From assembly GCA_030142905.1 (NCBI GenBank), contig JASJOG010000340.1, positions 124,001-188,000 on the forward strand: a stretch of DNA of 64,000 nt. Reading direction: 5' to 3'. Source of the DNA: Heliopora coerulea (taxonomy: Eukaryota > Cnidaria > Anthozoa > Scleralcyonacea > Helioporidae). The position numbers and the translations under genes were made by a program. The stretch's first letter is position 1; each line of letters opens with the position of its first letter. Of this stretch, positions 51,835 to 63,199 are shown in pieces. Under the pieces are notes generated by a model. The model had not been told where the DNA came from, did not search any database, and was given only the letters and a program-made list of their open reading frames with translations.

Positions 51835-54800
51835 TGTATTAATAATTGAAAATTCATCTACAGTTTTCAGGATTGAAATATTGCACCACTGAAACAGACT
51901 TGTTTCACTTCAAGTTTAGATGTAGTATATTGTAAATGTTGTGCGTTAAATTTCACCTAACGTTTAGACACTATATAGTCAATGCAGTTCCGTTAATGTT
52001 TGTACTTTATATTCTAGATCGTTTCGGTTTTCATCGTGCTGTGTAAGCTCAAACAGCAATGACTACAAATGCAGCTTCCAGAAATCCTCTCAGTGGTTAC
52101 AAGGTTTATTTTGGCACGGTACATGTCGTGAAAATGTTTAAACAAATGTATGTTCCAGAATGATAGATTAGTTTGACGTAGAAAAACATTATTTTGCAGC
52201 TATTGTCAAGTCGCCTGCTCATACTTCGTACAACTAAGGTGAAATCCTGTCGTGCAGAAGAAACACAACGAAGGGTAACAACTGCAAAGGCAATCATGTT
52301 TTATCTCTTTGAGTGACAGTACGTATATTCATGGAAAGAATGGAACGCAATAATGAATTTATATCTTACAATACCACTTATTACCACTCACTCGGGCTCG
52401 CTCCATGGATCTCTGCATCTCCCTTATACATGGACGCGTGTAGATATTGGGTTATGAACGTTTGCCCTCCACTTTGACCCGAAGAATGACAATTCCTTTA
52501 CTAGGAACAATCTGATTTACAAACGGACAACGGATTCCAACTCGCAGTCTTCCACATGCAGCTTTCAAGACTTTTCGATTACGATTTCCTATTAGATTTT
52601 TAATCATTGTCCAGGAAAAACTAGGTTGCTAGTTATCTTGTTGCAGAACAAACATCATCTTGGGCAGAGTAAAGCGACTGTCATAAATGGTTATCACAAG
52701 AACCTGTTCTTGAACATTGTGAACGTGGAAATAGTCATCCTAGCTTATGGTGAGAGAAAATGCAGCGGATTTTATTCTATTGGTTGGATCAGGTTAGGAG
52801 AACTAAGTGGTTAATCCTCCCAACAGTGCTTTTTACAGTTTAATAAAAAACCGATCAGTCTAGTGGATAGTCCGTTCCACGAAAGCAATCGACGAATTAT
52901 CAAAGGCGAACACCTCGACTGAATTCCTTTAATGAAACTCTTTTTTCTCGTAATCGATTCAAGACAAATTTGACGAAACGGAGTCGGTCATGGCATTATT
53001 GTCCTATGTTTCGTCGTGGTGGCAACGTCCAAAACATTTACTATGGAAAACCAAGGATTTATTCAGTTTCTAGTTACTGAGGACCTTGTTTCAGAAAATC
53101 CGTGTCTTTAATTTTCGCATTGTCAAACAACTAGCCAGTCGAACACTTGAAAGTCGCCGAACATTCCTGTCGGCCGAACGTATTTAGAAGAATAAACCAA
53201 TGGCCAGTAACTTTCCAGTGTTCTAGTCTAGTCCACCTAATCCAACTCCGAGTCCAGTCAGTTAGACTCCGAGTCCATGTCATGGTCCGACGATATCAGT
53301 CTGAGTTAACTTCTTCCGAGTCCGATTTCTCAACATTTTTGGAGTTAAGTCGAATTCAGATCCTGCTCTTCAACATACAAATGGAACTCGTGCTTTTACA
53401 AATACAAGTACTAAACCGAACAGCTACGTGCCACCACATATGTCGTATAAATAGACAGTAATGAAGACATTTACCAAGAATAAAAGTGACATTTTAATTT
53501 CACTTTCGTACTTCACAGCAATGATTCATTTCAATTCAGAAAAATGTATTTCGAGGGCTTTTCTGGTCCAAGCCTTGCACGACGAGGACCTATGAAGAAA
53601 CCTCGCCGACAATACTCTCTTTCAACTGAAAAACGTGAAGCCGGTGCTGAAAGTTGTAATCACTGCTTGCTCGACAGTTGTCGGTATTTTCTCTTACTGT
53701 CAGACCAAAGATAAATGTTGCCGCATATAAGGCGCCAAACATTCTGCACAATCTTTCGACCCAAAATTGATTGGAAAAAAAGGAAAAGCAAGGAAATTTT
53801 GATTAACTCTCATTAGGCTTGACTGGAGCACACGAGTCACGACTACTCGAGTCCGAGCGAAGTCCAAGTCTTTCCCAGTCGAGTTCCAAGTCCACTGTCC
53901 ACGAATCCGAGTCAAGCACTCAAGTCCGGACACGAGTCCTACAGCAGAAACTTTCTTGCTTCGAAAACATATTCGGAAACGTCACACACCGCGTTTAATT
54001 CATGTTAATCACAATGTTCACTGTAAATCTGGTTGTAAGGTCCAGATCAGCTACTGTCGTAGATACGTGTTCTGTGTCTGCGGTTACTACCGCCAGCAGT
54101 CGATTTGAAGTGACTAGATCAGTTGGAATGTACGGCAGTGCGACAAACACGCTGCCGAAGCTATTATGCCAAATCTCTCAGAACTAATTGTTATGGCAAA
54201 GATACCAGGATTATCTTGTTATGTACATAATATTACTTCTGTTTCTTCGGTTTAAGGAGAAGGACATTTAATTTCGAAATCCCCTTGTTAGCAAACAAAT
54301 TTAGTATTAACTTTTTTCCGTGCTGAGGGAAATTTAATTTAATTTGAAAATCATCTACCTGTCACCAAAAAGTAAATCACTCAATGCGCTGAATGCAAGA
54401 AAATAAAAAATCTGCTTGTTTATTTTGTTGAATTTCTGAGTACAGAATGGAACAGAATGGAACAGAATGAAAGAACGTCGAAAGGCAACTTGTAACCATT
54501 GTATTTGGCCACATTCCAACCGAATCTCTAATCTGGTGTGGTAGTAAAGCACTTGTTCAGATATTTGTTCACAGGATCTGAAGATTATCTACTGTTGTAG
54601 AATACTTATAGCAGAAGACTATACTGTCAAATAGCTTCATGTTTATGAAATTGTTTGGTAAATAAAAGTATACAATTTCTCTCAAAATGTGATTGAACGA
54701 GGTATGTGATTTCATAATTTGTATTTTTTTGCCCTTACACACTTCGCAACCGAATTGGGTTGATTGCTTCTCTCACAAGATCTATTCACCCAAGATGCTA

Positions 54801-54890
54801 GTCTGACAGCCTAGAGTTTTAAATTTTGCGCCTGAGGTTTTACAGGTTTAATTAGTGTTGGGAAATCACTATAGAAAGTGTTGTTGATAA
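51835..54890. other. 3' flank of the SAMD9-like exon, no recognised gene
   Basis: Contains an AATAAA at 52842-52847 that could end the SAMD9-like transcript. Two zones rich in GAGTCC/GGACTC motifs (53230-53330 and 53835-53940) may be the ends of a non-autonomous element. Short frames here have no recognisable domain. Confidence 0.45.
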
Positions 54891-55087
54891 TTCACTTATT
54901 AATGTAAAGGCCTACATGATTTCTTACCATACCGGAAACGTACTGTTGGGCGTTTTTTTGATTGACAATTTATTATGGGCGGGGCTTCTCTGGATTAGAC
55001 AAGTCTTATGTATATTCGACACGATTGTTTATCATCAGACGGAACAGGTGACGGAGTTAAAACCTGGCGCTTGTTGCAGCAGCGTTT

Positions 55088-55466
55088 TTGCAGCGTAGAA
55101 AACCAACCGTGGTGAGTCTCGTCCGACAGTTATCCAGATTACAGCTCGGCGAGGGTGAGCAATTATCCGAATACTTTATCCGATCGCAAGAACTAATGAC
55201 ACGACTAACTGAAGTTGGAGAACATATATCAGAGACATTATTTAACGCACTAGTAATCAATGGACTTCCGGAGTCTTTCGAACATTTTGTGGTTGGTACA
55301 GGAAAGCTTCAATCCTGCAACTACATTCACGGAGTTGAGAACTCGATTGCAGAACTACGAAGAAAGTCGAGTTCAAAGAAAGCGAACAGAGGAAGACCAC
55401 TCAGTCGCAATGCGCTTTTCAAATCAGCAAACCACAAAAGAAGGCTCAACTTTTACACAAAGGAAA
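55088..55466 (+). pseudogene. copia gag, N-terminal part
   Basis: Frame 55088-55486 reads LVRQLSRLQLGEGEQLSEYF, ITRSQELMTRL-like and NALVINGLPESFEHFV, the UBN2-type gag pattern of copia elements. The C-terminal part shifts through two other frames (TELRTRLQNYEESRVQ near 55330). The last codons before 55467 lead into the zinc knuckle beyond the hAT insertion. Confidence 0.78.
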
Positions 55467-55953
55467 CAGGGGTGGATCTAGACTAGTGCCACTAGTTTCC
55501 AGAAACTAGTCAAATATTGATAAAAAGAAAAAGAAAAATACTCTTTGTCTCGTGTCAAAATTATTTTTAAAAGTATAGTTTTCCTTCTTTGAAAGCAGGA
55601 AAACCATTATTTTCACATGCTTGCCTCAACCCCGTACGGCCGCCGCTCCCGGAGATAAGCCACCGGACCGACGAGGTTGTGTGAGCCGTGGAAAAAGCGC
55701 CGTGTGTACTCACGTGGAAACCTTTGATATTCGTGGGAAAATTACTCGTGCACTAGTGAATTCGTGCGGAAACCAGTCAAAGTGTTCCTCTTATTGGCTA
55801 GGCAGTTAGTGATGTCAAAAGAAACTAGTCAGAAATCGCTGCCATTGGCGTATCGACGTTAATGTAATTATTGTGCACTAGTCAAAATTTGTAAATAGGA
55901 CCGTTTATTTCGTGGGACCTCACCGCTACACGAAGTGATAGAACGTTTGTCAA

Positions 55954-56305
55954 ATGGCGACGTTTGCAATTCGTCGTGGTGACCCTGTCTTTCGTAAAGA
56001 AGACTGTTCTCCTTTCGACATCGGTCTAGTATATTCTAGAATCGCAAGGTTGGCGGATGGCAATAAATTTCGATTTATCCAAAACATATGGAAACCCGAT
56101 GCGCTGTATAAGCTCTCTGTGTCTGGAAACTGGTGGAAAGCTTCGAAAATTCAGGCACGAGTGGTTACTTCGCTTTCCTTGGCTTTCGTACTCCAATTAC
56201 GTTGACGGAGTTTTCTGTTTGCCCTGTCTTTGTTTTGGACTGGAGCGTGGGAAGAACGGTATCAAGCTTGATAAGCTATTTAACAGCATCACTTATTTCA
56301 TCTAA
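55954..56305 (+). pseudogene. hAT transposase N-terminus (TTF-type zinc finger)
   Basis: Two overlapping frames. The second includes RKFRHEWLLRFPWLSYSNYV then DGVFCLPCLCFG, the F-x-x-x-W-L-x-x-F-P-W-L-x-Y and F-C-x-x-C pattern of TTF-type (ZMYM/hAT) zinc fingers. The catalytic domain is missing. Confidence 0.68.
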
Positions 56306-56811
56306 TAATCCTGCCAGTGTTTCGTCCATCATCTTATTGCAATATGTTACCTATTTAACTTGGTACTGATCCGTCACATAGGTTTGCTTTTATCAACTTC
56401 TATTTTTTGTTGTTACAATATATCCCTTTAACTAACTTTATTTATACTAGATATCCACATCAGTCATATGTAAACCCTTCTTTTCCATTCATGAGTAAAG
56501 AGTATGATTTATTTGGAGTCTGATGCGGCATAACATTGCCCTATTTATCCAAGCTGGAGGCTCATGTTTTAAGCACTCAACTATTCAGTTTATCACTCTT
56601 AGGTAAATGGAAAACCCTGGGCCCAACTGATAGGGTTTTTGAGGGCCAATGGTTTATGGTCAGCTTGTTTTCCAAGAAAACATGAAACTCTTACCATTCA
56701 CGTATATGTTATGTGAACAGACTTCACAATTTAGGTACCATTAGGTGGTCTGAGTTGCTCCTCCATTACCAGTTTGCTCTTACTGTCTGTGTTACATATT
56801 ACTAAGAAAAG

Positions 56812-56877
56812 TTTTGGAGAGAAGTCAGTGTGGAACACTACGTTGAAGTGTTCCCTATTGACTTCTCTCCAAAATTT
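56812..56877. repeat. Long hairpin, ~28-bp arms
   Basis: TTTTGGAGAGAAGTCA and TGACTTCTCTCCAAAA flank AGTGTTCC-type inner arms and a 7-base loop. Near-perfect stem-loop inside the hAT element; function unknown. Confidence 0.75.
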
Positions 56878-57129
56878 TTCTTTTTAAATGTGTATGTTTC
56901 ATTGATCATGTTAGGTGGGCACAAGTAGTTAACACTTCATTATCAAAGTGAACATCAGTACTTCCCATCTTTAATTTGGCATCATTCATTTTATACAATT
57001 CATTTTCTATGCTTATCTCCTTCCCACTGTTGGTTAAATTGACTGTAATTACCATCCCAATCTTCACAGCAGTCCTTAGATTGCTCACAACACCAAGGGA
57101 GGGATTCTCGCTTGCCACAATCTGAAACA

Positions 57130-57950
57130 GAAAAATATTCTATCCTCGACGTTTCGAGCAAAGGCCCTTCGTCTGGAGAGTTAGTAGAAAGAGAAATAGA
57201 ATAAACAAACTTGTTGCTTACATAGCAAGCTATACAAGCAGTCACGTGAAACAAAATTAACCAATGACAGAAACATAACCATAACAAAATGAAAACTTAT
57301 TCAATATTGAGCCCGCACACAGCAACAAACCCGATAGTAAGGGGGTATGCCTGCATGCAGGCTGAATATAAAACAAGTGAGAGCACAATAGAAAATTAAA
57401 CAACAAATGGCATAGAAAAGTAATACAAAATACTGTGAATGTCTGCAGAGGCAGGCATTGACAGATGAGGACCTAAATGAAAGAAAAACGTTCATTAAGG
57501 CCGTGGGGATGGAGAGTACCAAGTTTGTAAATGAGACGCTGTTCTTGTTTCTTGCGGGTATCATTCGCACCAGTGATGGAGAGGATGGCACAAACTTTTA
57601 TGTCAGAAATGGAGTGGTTGGCACTGTTCAAATGGATGGCGACAGGTTTGTTGCACTCATTGTTTTTTATATCACGCAGATGTTCAGCAAATCTGTCACC
57701 TAAACGTCTTCCAGTTTCTCCAATGTAGAGTTTACCACATTTACAGCAGGAGATGCAGTATATGAGGTTGGAGGAAACGCATGTAAAACTGTGCTTGATT
57801 TCAAAGTTACATTTTGGGGCCGAAATAGAGGTAGTGGGATTAAGGTGCTTGCAAGTCTTGCACACAGGACGAAGACAACAAGAAGTCCCAGTGGGTGACA
57901 TCTGGTCTTGTCGAAGCGAACTGTGTACTAGGGTTTCTCGGATGTTTTTG
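57130..57950 (-). pseudogene. PLE GIY-YIG nuclease fragment nested in hAT
   Basis: The minus-strand frame 57473-57901, open a little further upstream, reads CCLRPVCKTCKHLNP, LIYCISCCKCGKLYIGETGR and RFAEHLRDIKNNECNKPVA. This is a complete GIY-YIG core with its Cys pair, ending in the usual QRLIYKLGTLHPHGLNERFS block. The RT is absent. A degenerate hammerhead-like motif follows in its 3' region at 57145-57177. Confidence 0.85.
57145..57177 (-). ncRNA. Degenerate hammerhead-like motif in PLE 3' region
   Basis: Minus strand: CAGACGA (one change from CUGANGA), a GGGC/GCTC stem and GAAACGTC. This order recurs near the 3' ends of PLE fragments in this window. Confidence 0.4.
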
Positions 57951-58335
57951 CTATGTCAAAAAGATACTAAGGGGTTATCGGAGAAAATGGAAGATGTTTC
58001 AGGGTCATTTTTAAGTATTTCAAAATTCCGGAAAATGATATCTCTTACTTTAAAATTAATACTTAAAAAGTGTATTTATATTTGATAAACCTATCAGCTA
58101 CCTAAGCTGTTCTTCCCAGAGGTCCAGTGTTACTAATAGACCATGAAATTATAGTTTGCCAGTGTTGATGAGGTTTTTCTTGTTAAAACTACCCTCAAAA
58201 TGCAGGAAATAGCTCTTCAGACAACCAAGTAATCAAACATTTTCTGCAGAGTATCCTGCTGCCGGACCCCCCTAGGCGTTTCTCATACCTTCGGCACTCA
58301 GAAACTAGTCACAGAATATTCTAGATCCGCCACTG

Positions 58336-58460
58336 GGAAATTGTTTTGTTTGTAGCTTATCGGGACACTTTGCCAGGCAATGCGCCAAGAATACTGCACA
58401 CTGTTCAAAGTGTAAGAAAAAGGATCATCTAGCAAAAGCATGCAGGAGATCCTGAAATGA
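58336..58460 (+). pseudogene. copia gag zinc knuckles
   Basis: The frame reads CFVCSLSGHFARQC and CSKCKKKDHLAKAC, two canonical C-x2-C-x4-H-x4-C nucleic-acid-binding knuckles, followed by a stop at 58457-58459. Both sets of zinc ligands are complete. Confidence 0.85.
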
Positions 58461-58509
58461 AAGACCACGAAACAAAGAAGATAAAAATTCAACAACGTAT
58501 TCAAGCTGC

Positions 58510-59860
58510 TTGGCAGGGCGATCACAAACAGAGAAAGAGAACCCTAAAGTAGAAAATTATCTGATCGTCGACACAGGATGTACAGATCACATTGTCAACC
58601 GGAAGAAAGTGTTTGAGACGCTCAAGCCTTGCACTAACAAGAAAAACGTAAGAGACCCAAAAGGAAACCTCTCAGCTATACGAGGGATCGGTGATGTCCC
58701 AATCACACTGAAGCTTAACACAGAAAAGATGGAGAAAATTGTTCTAAAAAACGTTCTTTTTGTACCAAGTTATGAAGTTAATCTCCTCTCAGTTAATACA
58801 GCTTTCAATCACAGACACAGCTTCATCTTTGCAGAATCAGAGGCAAAGCTATTCCTTAGAGACAAAAAGGAAATCAATCTCAAGAAAGATGAGAATTTAT
58901 TTCACCTGCCTGTGACTTTCGAGGAGCTGAATTGGACCAATTGCAACATAAACGAAGGATTAGTCAAAGAAGATATGGACCTGTGGCATAAACGGTTAGA
59001 ACATCTAAATAAAGACGATGTAAAAAGTGCCGTCGTTTGCCAAGGAGACCTGAAGAATATCTGTGAAGTTTGCGCTCTTGGAAAACAAACTAGCAAACCA
59101 GTTCCAAAGGAAGTAGAAGCCAAGTCCCAAAATCCACTTGAGCGTGTCTATTCAGACATACTCGGACCAATTGAAGTTCCTAGCCTCAACGGATTCAGAT
59201 ATGTTTTAACCTTTATAGATGAGTATAGCAAGCACGCGGTCATAAAGGTTATGAAGCAGAAGTCAAAAACCCTTGAAAAGTTCAAAGAGTATGTAGCCGA
59301 AACAGGGACCCTTAGAAAGTTACGGACCGACAATGGAACGGAGTTTACGTCGAAACAATTCAGAGATTACTGCCGAGAGTCGAAAGTGAAACAATAGTTC
59401 ACAGTTCCTGAGACCCGCAGCAGAATGGGGTCGCAGAACGCTTTAACGGAACTTTATTAGAGATGGGTCAATGTTTACTCATCCAAGCAAAGCTACCAAG
59501 AAACTATTGGGTGAGAGCCTTAGCAACTGCAGTGCATACGAGGAATCTATGTGTCAGTCCAAACAGCAAAAACGGGAAAAGCCCTTTTGAACTATTCACA
59601 AAGAGAAAGCCGAAAACGAAGCATCTTAAAGTATTTGGTTGTACAGCATACACCATGCGAAGAAAAGCTAATTTGAAGAAACTTGACCCGAGAGCCATCA
59701 AGGCAAAATTTCTTGGTTATGATGACAAAAGTACCGCGTATATTTTGCAAGAATTCCAATCTAAGAAAGTCGTTAAAGCACGCAACGTAATTCTATTTCA
59801 GAATCATCCTCAGGGTATTATGAAACGAAACTTCACAATTAACCTACACTGCTGAAGTCA
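58510..59860 (+). pseudogene. copia protease and integrase
   Basis: Frame 58510-59397 starts in the protease with VDTGCTDHIVN, then the GAG_pre-integrase block DLWHKRLEHLNK and CEVCALGKQ (H-x-H/C-C zinc finger). The integrase core has YSDILGPIEVP (first Asp), FIDEYSKHAVI and LRTDNGTEF (second Asp). A TAG at 59395 and a slip near 59420 separate it from QQNGVAERFNGTL (catalytic Glu). The rest (59463-59855) has WVRALATAVHTRN, KVFGCTAY and KFLGYDD, up to the fold-back insertion. Confidence 0.86.
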
Positions 59861-60134
59861 ACTGAAAAATGTTGACGAGCGGGATTTGAACTCGCACCTT
59901 CGGGTGAAATAGAATTGAAACACTGCACATCCATCCTCATGGATAGCGTTAAGTTGTCGCGAGAGTATCTCGTGCACTTAAATTGGATAAAAACTCGCCT
60001 CCAATCCCTGTGAACTCGATAGCTCAACAGGTAGAGCGGCGGACCGGTATCCCGAAGGTGCGAGTTCAAATCCCGCTCGAGTGAACATTTTTCAGTTGAC
60101 TTCAGCAGTGTAGGTTAATTGTGAAGTTTCGTTT
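59792..60134. mobile_element. Fold-back insertion carrying a tRNA-like unit, 13-bp TSD
   Basis: Direct repeats CACGCAACGTAAT flank it (59779-59791 and 60135-60147). Inverted arms 59821-59905 and 60051-60136 are about 86 bp with a 2-base indel. The right half contains a tRNA-like sequence, and part of its T-arm is duplicated in inverted form in the left arm. Deleting it makes the copia reading collinear. A SINE-like or PLE-derived element. Confidence 0.78.
60013..60084 (+). tRNA. tRNA-like sequence (pseudo-tRNA)
   Basis: The A-box TAGCTCAACAGG and B-box AGTTCAAATCC are present, with six acceptor pairs (ACTCGA/TCGAGT), a perfect GCTC/GAGC D-stem and a T-stem with one mismatch. The anticodon stem has two mismatches and the anticodon would read GGT. 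It lies inside the fold-back insertion, so it is more likely a SINE head or captured tRNA than a working gene. Confidence 0.45.
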
Positions 60135-60147
60135 CACGCAACGTAAT

Positions 60148-61233
60148 ATTCGACGAAAGAGAAATTGAGCCCTTGGATATCAAGCAAGTACCAAATGAAG
60201 AAAATGCCGATTTCGAGAGTCCAATTTTGGATTCAGAAAATGTCCTACTCCAAAAGGACAACATACAAAAACCAACCAAAGATCAAGTAGGGGAAGATAA
60301 AGAAATCCAAATGACTGCAAACGAAGAAACTGAAGAATAGGAAGTCGTGGACAGCGAGGTGGAAAACTCACTACCGAGGAGTGCCTGAAGTAGAAGCCCA
60401 CCCAAAAGATATGGTCATTCGTACAATTTTAACGCGATCCAAGAAGGAGATGTAGACGAACCCAAGACATATCAAGAAGCCATCAACTCAGTAGAGGCCG
60501 AAAGTTGGGATCAAGCGATACAGAGTATGATTCACTTGTCGAAAACAATACTGGGACGCATTTAGATAAACTAAAGAAAAAAAAGGTCTTACCTAGCAAG
60601 TGGGTGTATAAGGTTAGGCACGGACCAAACGGTGAAGTTGACAAATTGAAAGCTAGGTACGTGGCGAAGGGATTCGCACAAGTCGAAGGCCTTCATTTCT
60701 TCGAGACCTATTCCCCAACATGCAAACCGGAGACCTTTGGAATTTTATTGGCAATTACAGCACAGAAGGATCTGCACCTCGGCCAGCTGGACGTCAAGTC
60801 AACCTACCTCCATTCACTTACTGAAGAAGAAATTTTTCTTGAGCAATCCGAAGGTTTTACCAAAGAAGGAGAAAGCGGGCAAACACTAGTTTGCAGACTG
60901 AATAAGTCAATATATGGTCTCAAACAAGCGGCAAAGAATTGGTACCAAGCCTTAACAAGTCTTCTAAGTAAACCAGAAGACGTGGACACGTATGTACTAG
61001 TCGCTGGAGAGAACAGTGAAGCTGTTGATGCACTCAAGTCAGTATTCAAGGAAAGATTCAAGATGGATGATCGAGGCGAATTATATTGGTTCTTAGGAAT
61101 GCTAGTTTTGAGATCGCAAGACAAGATTACGATCGATCAAGAGAAATACATTCAGAGTGTACTGAACAAATTCAATATGAGTAACTGCAAACCTCTAGCC
61201 ACACCTGCAGAAGTCAACCTGAAACTTGTATAG
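60148..61233 (+). pseudogene. copia reverse transcriptase, catalytic box deleted
   Basis: After the linker (stops near 60338 and 60388) frame 60505-61233 has VLPSKWVYKVRHG, KARYVAKGFAQVEG, TYSPTCKPETFGILLAI, LGQLDVKSTYLHS and CRLNKSIYGLKQAAKNWYQ. The segment that should contain YVDD is missing: the protein jumps from LLSK to PEDVDTYVLVAGENSEA. It continues with ELYWFLGMLV. It therefore lacks the catalytic dyad. Confidence 0.87.
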
Positions 61234-61800
61234 AGCACAGAAAAATCCCAGCTCATAGATTCAAAGCTATATAGAAGTTTGGTTCGATCCCTACTTTGCA
61301 TAAGCGAACAGACTCGTCCTGATATTCTCAATACGGTCAATCAGCTATCGCGGTTCCTTGAGAAGCCCAATGTTTCCCATTAGAAAGCAGGAAAACACCT
61401 ATTGAGGTACCTGAAGGGTACGGCTCATTTGCAATTAACTTACTCAAAGAACTCCACGACAGAATTATTAGGAGACTCTGATGCAGATTAGAGTGGAGAC
61501 GTCAACGACAGAAAATCAACCACAGGTTACTATTTTAAGTTTCAGGGCAATGGGGTAGCGATTAGTTGGAAGTTACAAAGCAACCAACAGTTGCACTCTC
61601 GTCTACAGAAACAGAATATTAAAGTATGGCAGCAGTAGTGCAAGAAGCAATGTACCTCATAGCACTCATGCAAGATTTCGGTTGTCTGACCAAAATACCA
61701 ACTGATATTGGAGAAGATAACCAGTCACGTATAAAGATGTGTCACAACCTAGTAATGCACAAACGTTCCAAACACATTGATACAAAGTTGTATTTCATCC
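61234..61800 (+). pseudogene. copia RNase H
   Basis: Continues after a TAG at 61231 with SKLYRSLVRSLLCIS, QTRPDILNTVNQLSRFL, LRYLKGTAHLQLTYS, GDSDAD then SGDVNDRKSTTGYYF, and after a slip EAMYLIALMQDFG and KRSKHIDTKLYFIR (61626-61800). A stop replaces the Trp expected after SDAD. The C-terminal end and 3' LTR are absent. Confidence 0.82.
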
Positions 61801-61828
61801 GAACACTTATTTCATCTGAATTTCGTAC

Positions 61829-61877
61829 TAACCCTTACCCTAATCCTACCCGTAACCCTGATCCTAACCTAACACTT
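61829..61877. repeat. Degenerate telomere-like CCCTAA repeats
   Basis: Eight variants of CCCTAA/CCCTGA/CCGTAA in a row at the point where the copia is truncated. Similar degenerate repeats occur at 7205-7262. Confidence 0.7.
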
Positions 61878-62308
61878 TGACCAACTCCCCCCACTTTTCG
61901 GGGAAAACTTTCTTAGTTGGCTACGCTTCAAAGCGTCACTAAAATTTAGAACTGCCGGAAGCGTTTTAGAACACGTGGAATGGGTGTAGCTTTGACATCT
62001 CTTACTTCTCTTATCTTCTTCGACCACGTCATAAACTATTCTCGTTAAGCTTAGATGGCATGGTTAAGTCCAAGGTTACTGTTGCAATATCAAAAGGTGT
62101 TGCTGCTTGCCGTAGCAAGGATTTGCAAAAAATCAAGGAAGACGAAAGGTAAATAGATTGCTTGTTTTTGTCACGAAATACAACTGACGAGTTTTGGTAA
62201 ATGGCTGGATACTCGAGAACAAATCCATGGACCGCTCGTCAGTTAAAGAACTATTATTCTCCTCAGTGTCGATGAATAGTGTTGGATATTTACCTACACT
62301 GAGGTGAA

Positions 62309-62660
62309 TAATTGCTTTAGCATGTACCTCGCAAAACTGTTTTCACATATAGCTTTTTGAAATTTTTTACAATTTTACGGGATGTCAGCTTGTTGCCCAC
62401 TCATCATCTATAAATAAAACATTTTGAAACACATCCTGAGTGCATTTATTGCTAAAAAACTACACGTCTTTCAATACTTAATTGCCAGGTTGTCTGACAC
62501 GGTGACTTCGTTTATTAAAAAAAGTTCCGCAACGTAAACGTAACTAGACGCCACCTTGTTTTGCTCGGAGGTGAATAGTGCAGGAAATTCCAAGATGGAG
62601 GAACCAATCAGATTGCGCTAAAAACACTATCCACCTGCGAGGTATATGCTAAAGTAAACT
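62309..62660. repeat. Inverted repeat, MITE-like
   Basis: CTTTAGCATGTACCTCGC (from 62312) and GCGAGGTATATGCTAAAG (to about 62655) are an imperfect inverted pair bounding about 350 bp with no coding capacity. Confidence 0.5.
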
Positions 62661-62839
62661 ATGCGTTTGACTAATCATTATATAAAATATCCTATGGCTG
62701 TGGTCTTGAAAGCAAGTGAATTGAAAGATTTTGAAATTTACCTGGCTGGGTATATGCAACTCTCGACATTCATTGGTTAGCAGCATCATGTGGCACTTCC
62801 CTGTCGGCGATGAATATGGCCATTTAATGTTGACTCGTT

Positions 62840-63006
62840 GGCGACTGTTGCAGAAGTTGAACCTGATTCAACTTCTAGAACAGTCACTGTTCAATCACCG
62901 ATAGTATTGGAACCAATCGTGTTCCCGTTGAGTCGTAATTGCTGCAAGACTTGATCGACGATATTCGCAGACTGAGTTACAGCAATTACAACTATATGGA
63001 AACCAG
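62840..63006. repeat. Palindromic repeat, copy 2
   Basis: Homologous to 20748-20928: the same GAAGTTGAACCTGATTCAAC hairpin and the AGACTTGATCG block, with clear divergence. Confidence 0.65.
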
Positions 63007-63199
63007 GATAAGATGTAAACTAGCCCTAACCAAAACCCTAACTCTATCCGTGAGAGTGAGTGGTTTGTCGGAGTCCGCTAAGGATCCGCTATAAACTGCG
63101 CTCTGTCCATGCGAAAAAAACAAGAAGACTGCTTGGGAGACATGGAGTATTTGCAACGATGTGGCGCCATCTTTTCAGATCTAAAGCAGTACCCCAACC

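Larger units (their letters stand above)
55467..58335 (+). mobile_element. hAT-like element inserted in copia gag, 5-bp duplication
   Basis: The left end CAGGGGTGGATCTAG and right end CTAGATCCGCCACTG are imperfect inverted repeats. Direct repeats GGAAA flank both ends (55462-55466 and 58336-58340). Deleting the element with one GGAAA keeps the copia zinc-knuckle frame open. It holds a remnant of a TTF-type hAT transposase (55954-56305) and a minus-strand PLE fragment (57130-57950). A 5-bp duplication is shorter than the 8 bp usual for hAT, so the class rests mainly on the transposase remnant. Confidence 0.72.
54950..61800 (+). mobile_element. Ty1/copia retrotransposon, interrupted and truncated
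   Basis: The order gag, two zinc knuckles, protease, integrase, reverse transcriptase, RNase H is that of Ty1/copia (integrase before RT). It is split by a 2.9-kb hAT insertion (55467-58335) and a tRNA-bearing fold-back insertion (59792-60134). No LTRs were recognised, and the 3' end is lost where telomere-like repeats begin at about 61800. Multiple stops and frameshifts make it inactive. Confidence 0.88.

Noticed and set aside
53147..53461. 104-residue frame with Arg/Ser-rich sequence
   Set aside because: Composition follows GAGTCC/TCCGAG repeats; no domain or splice context.
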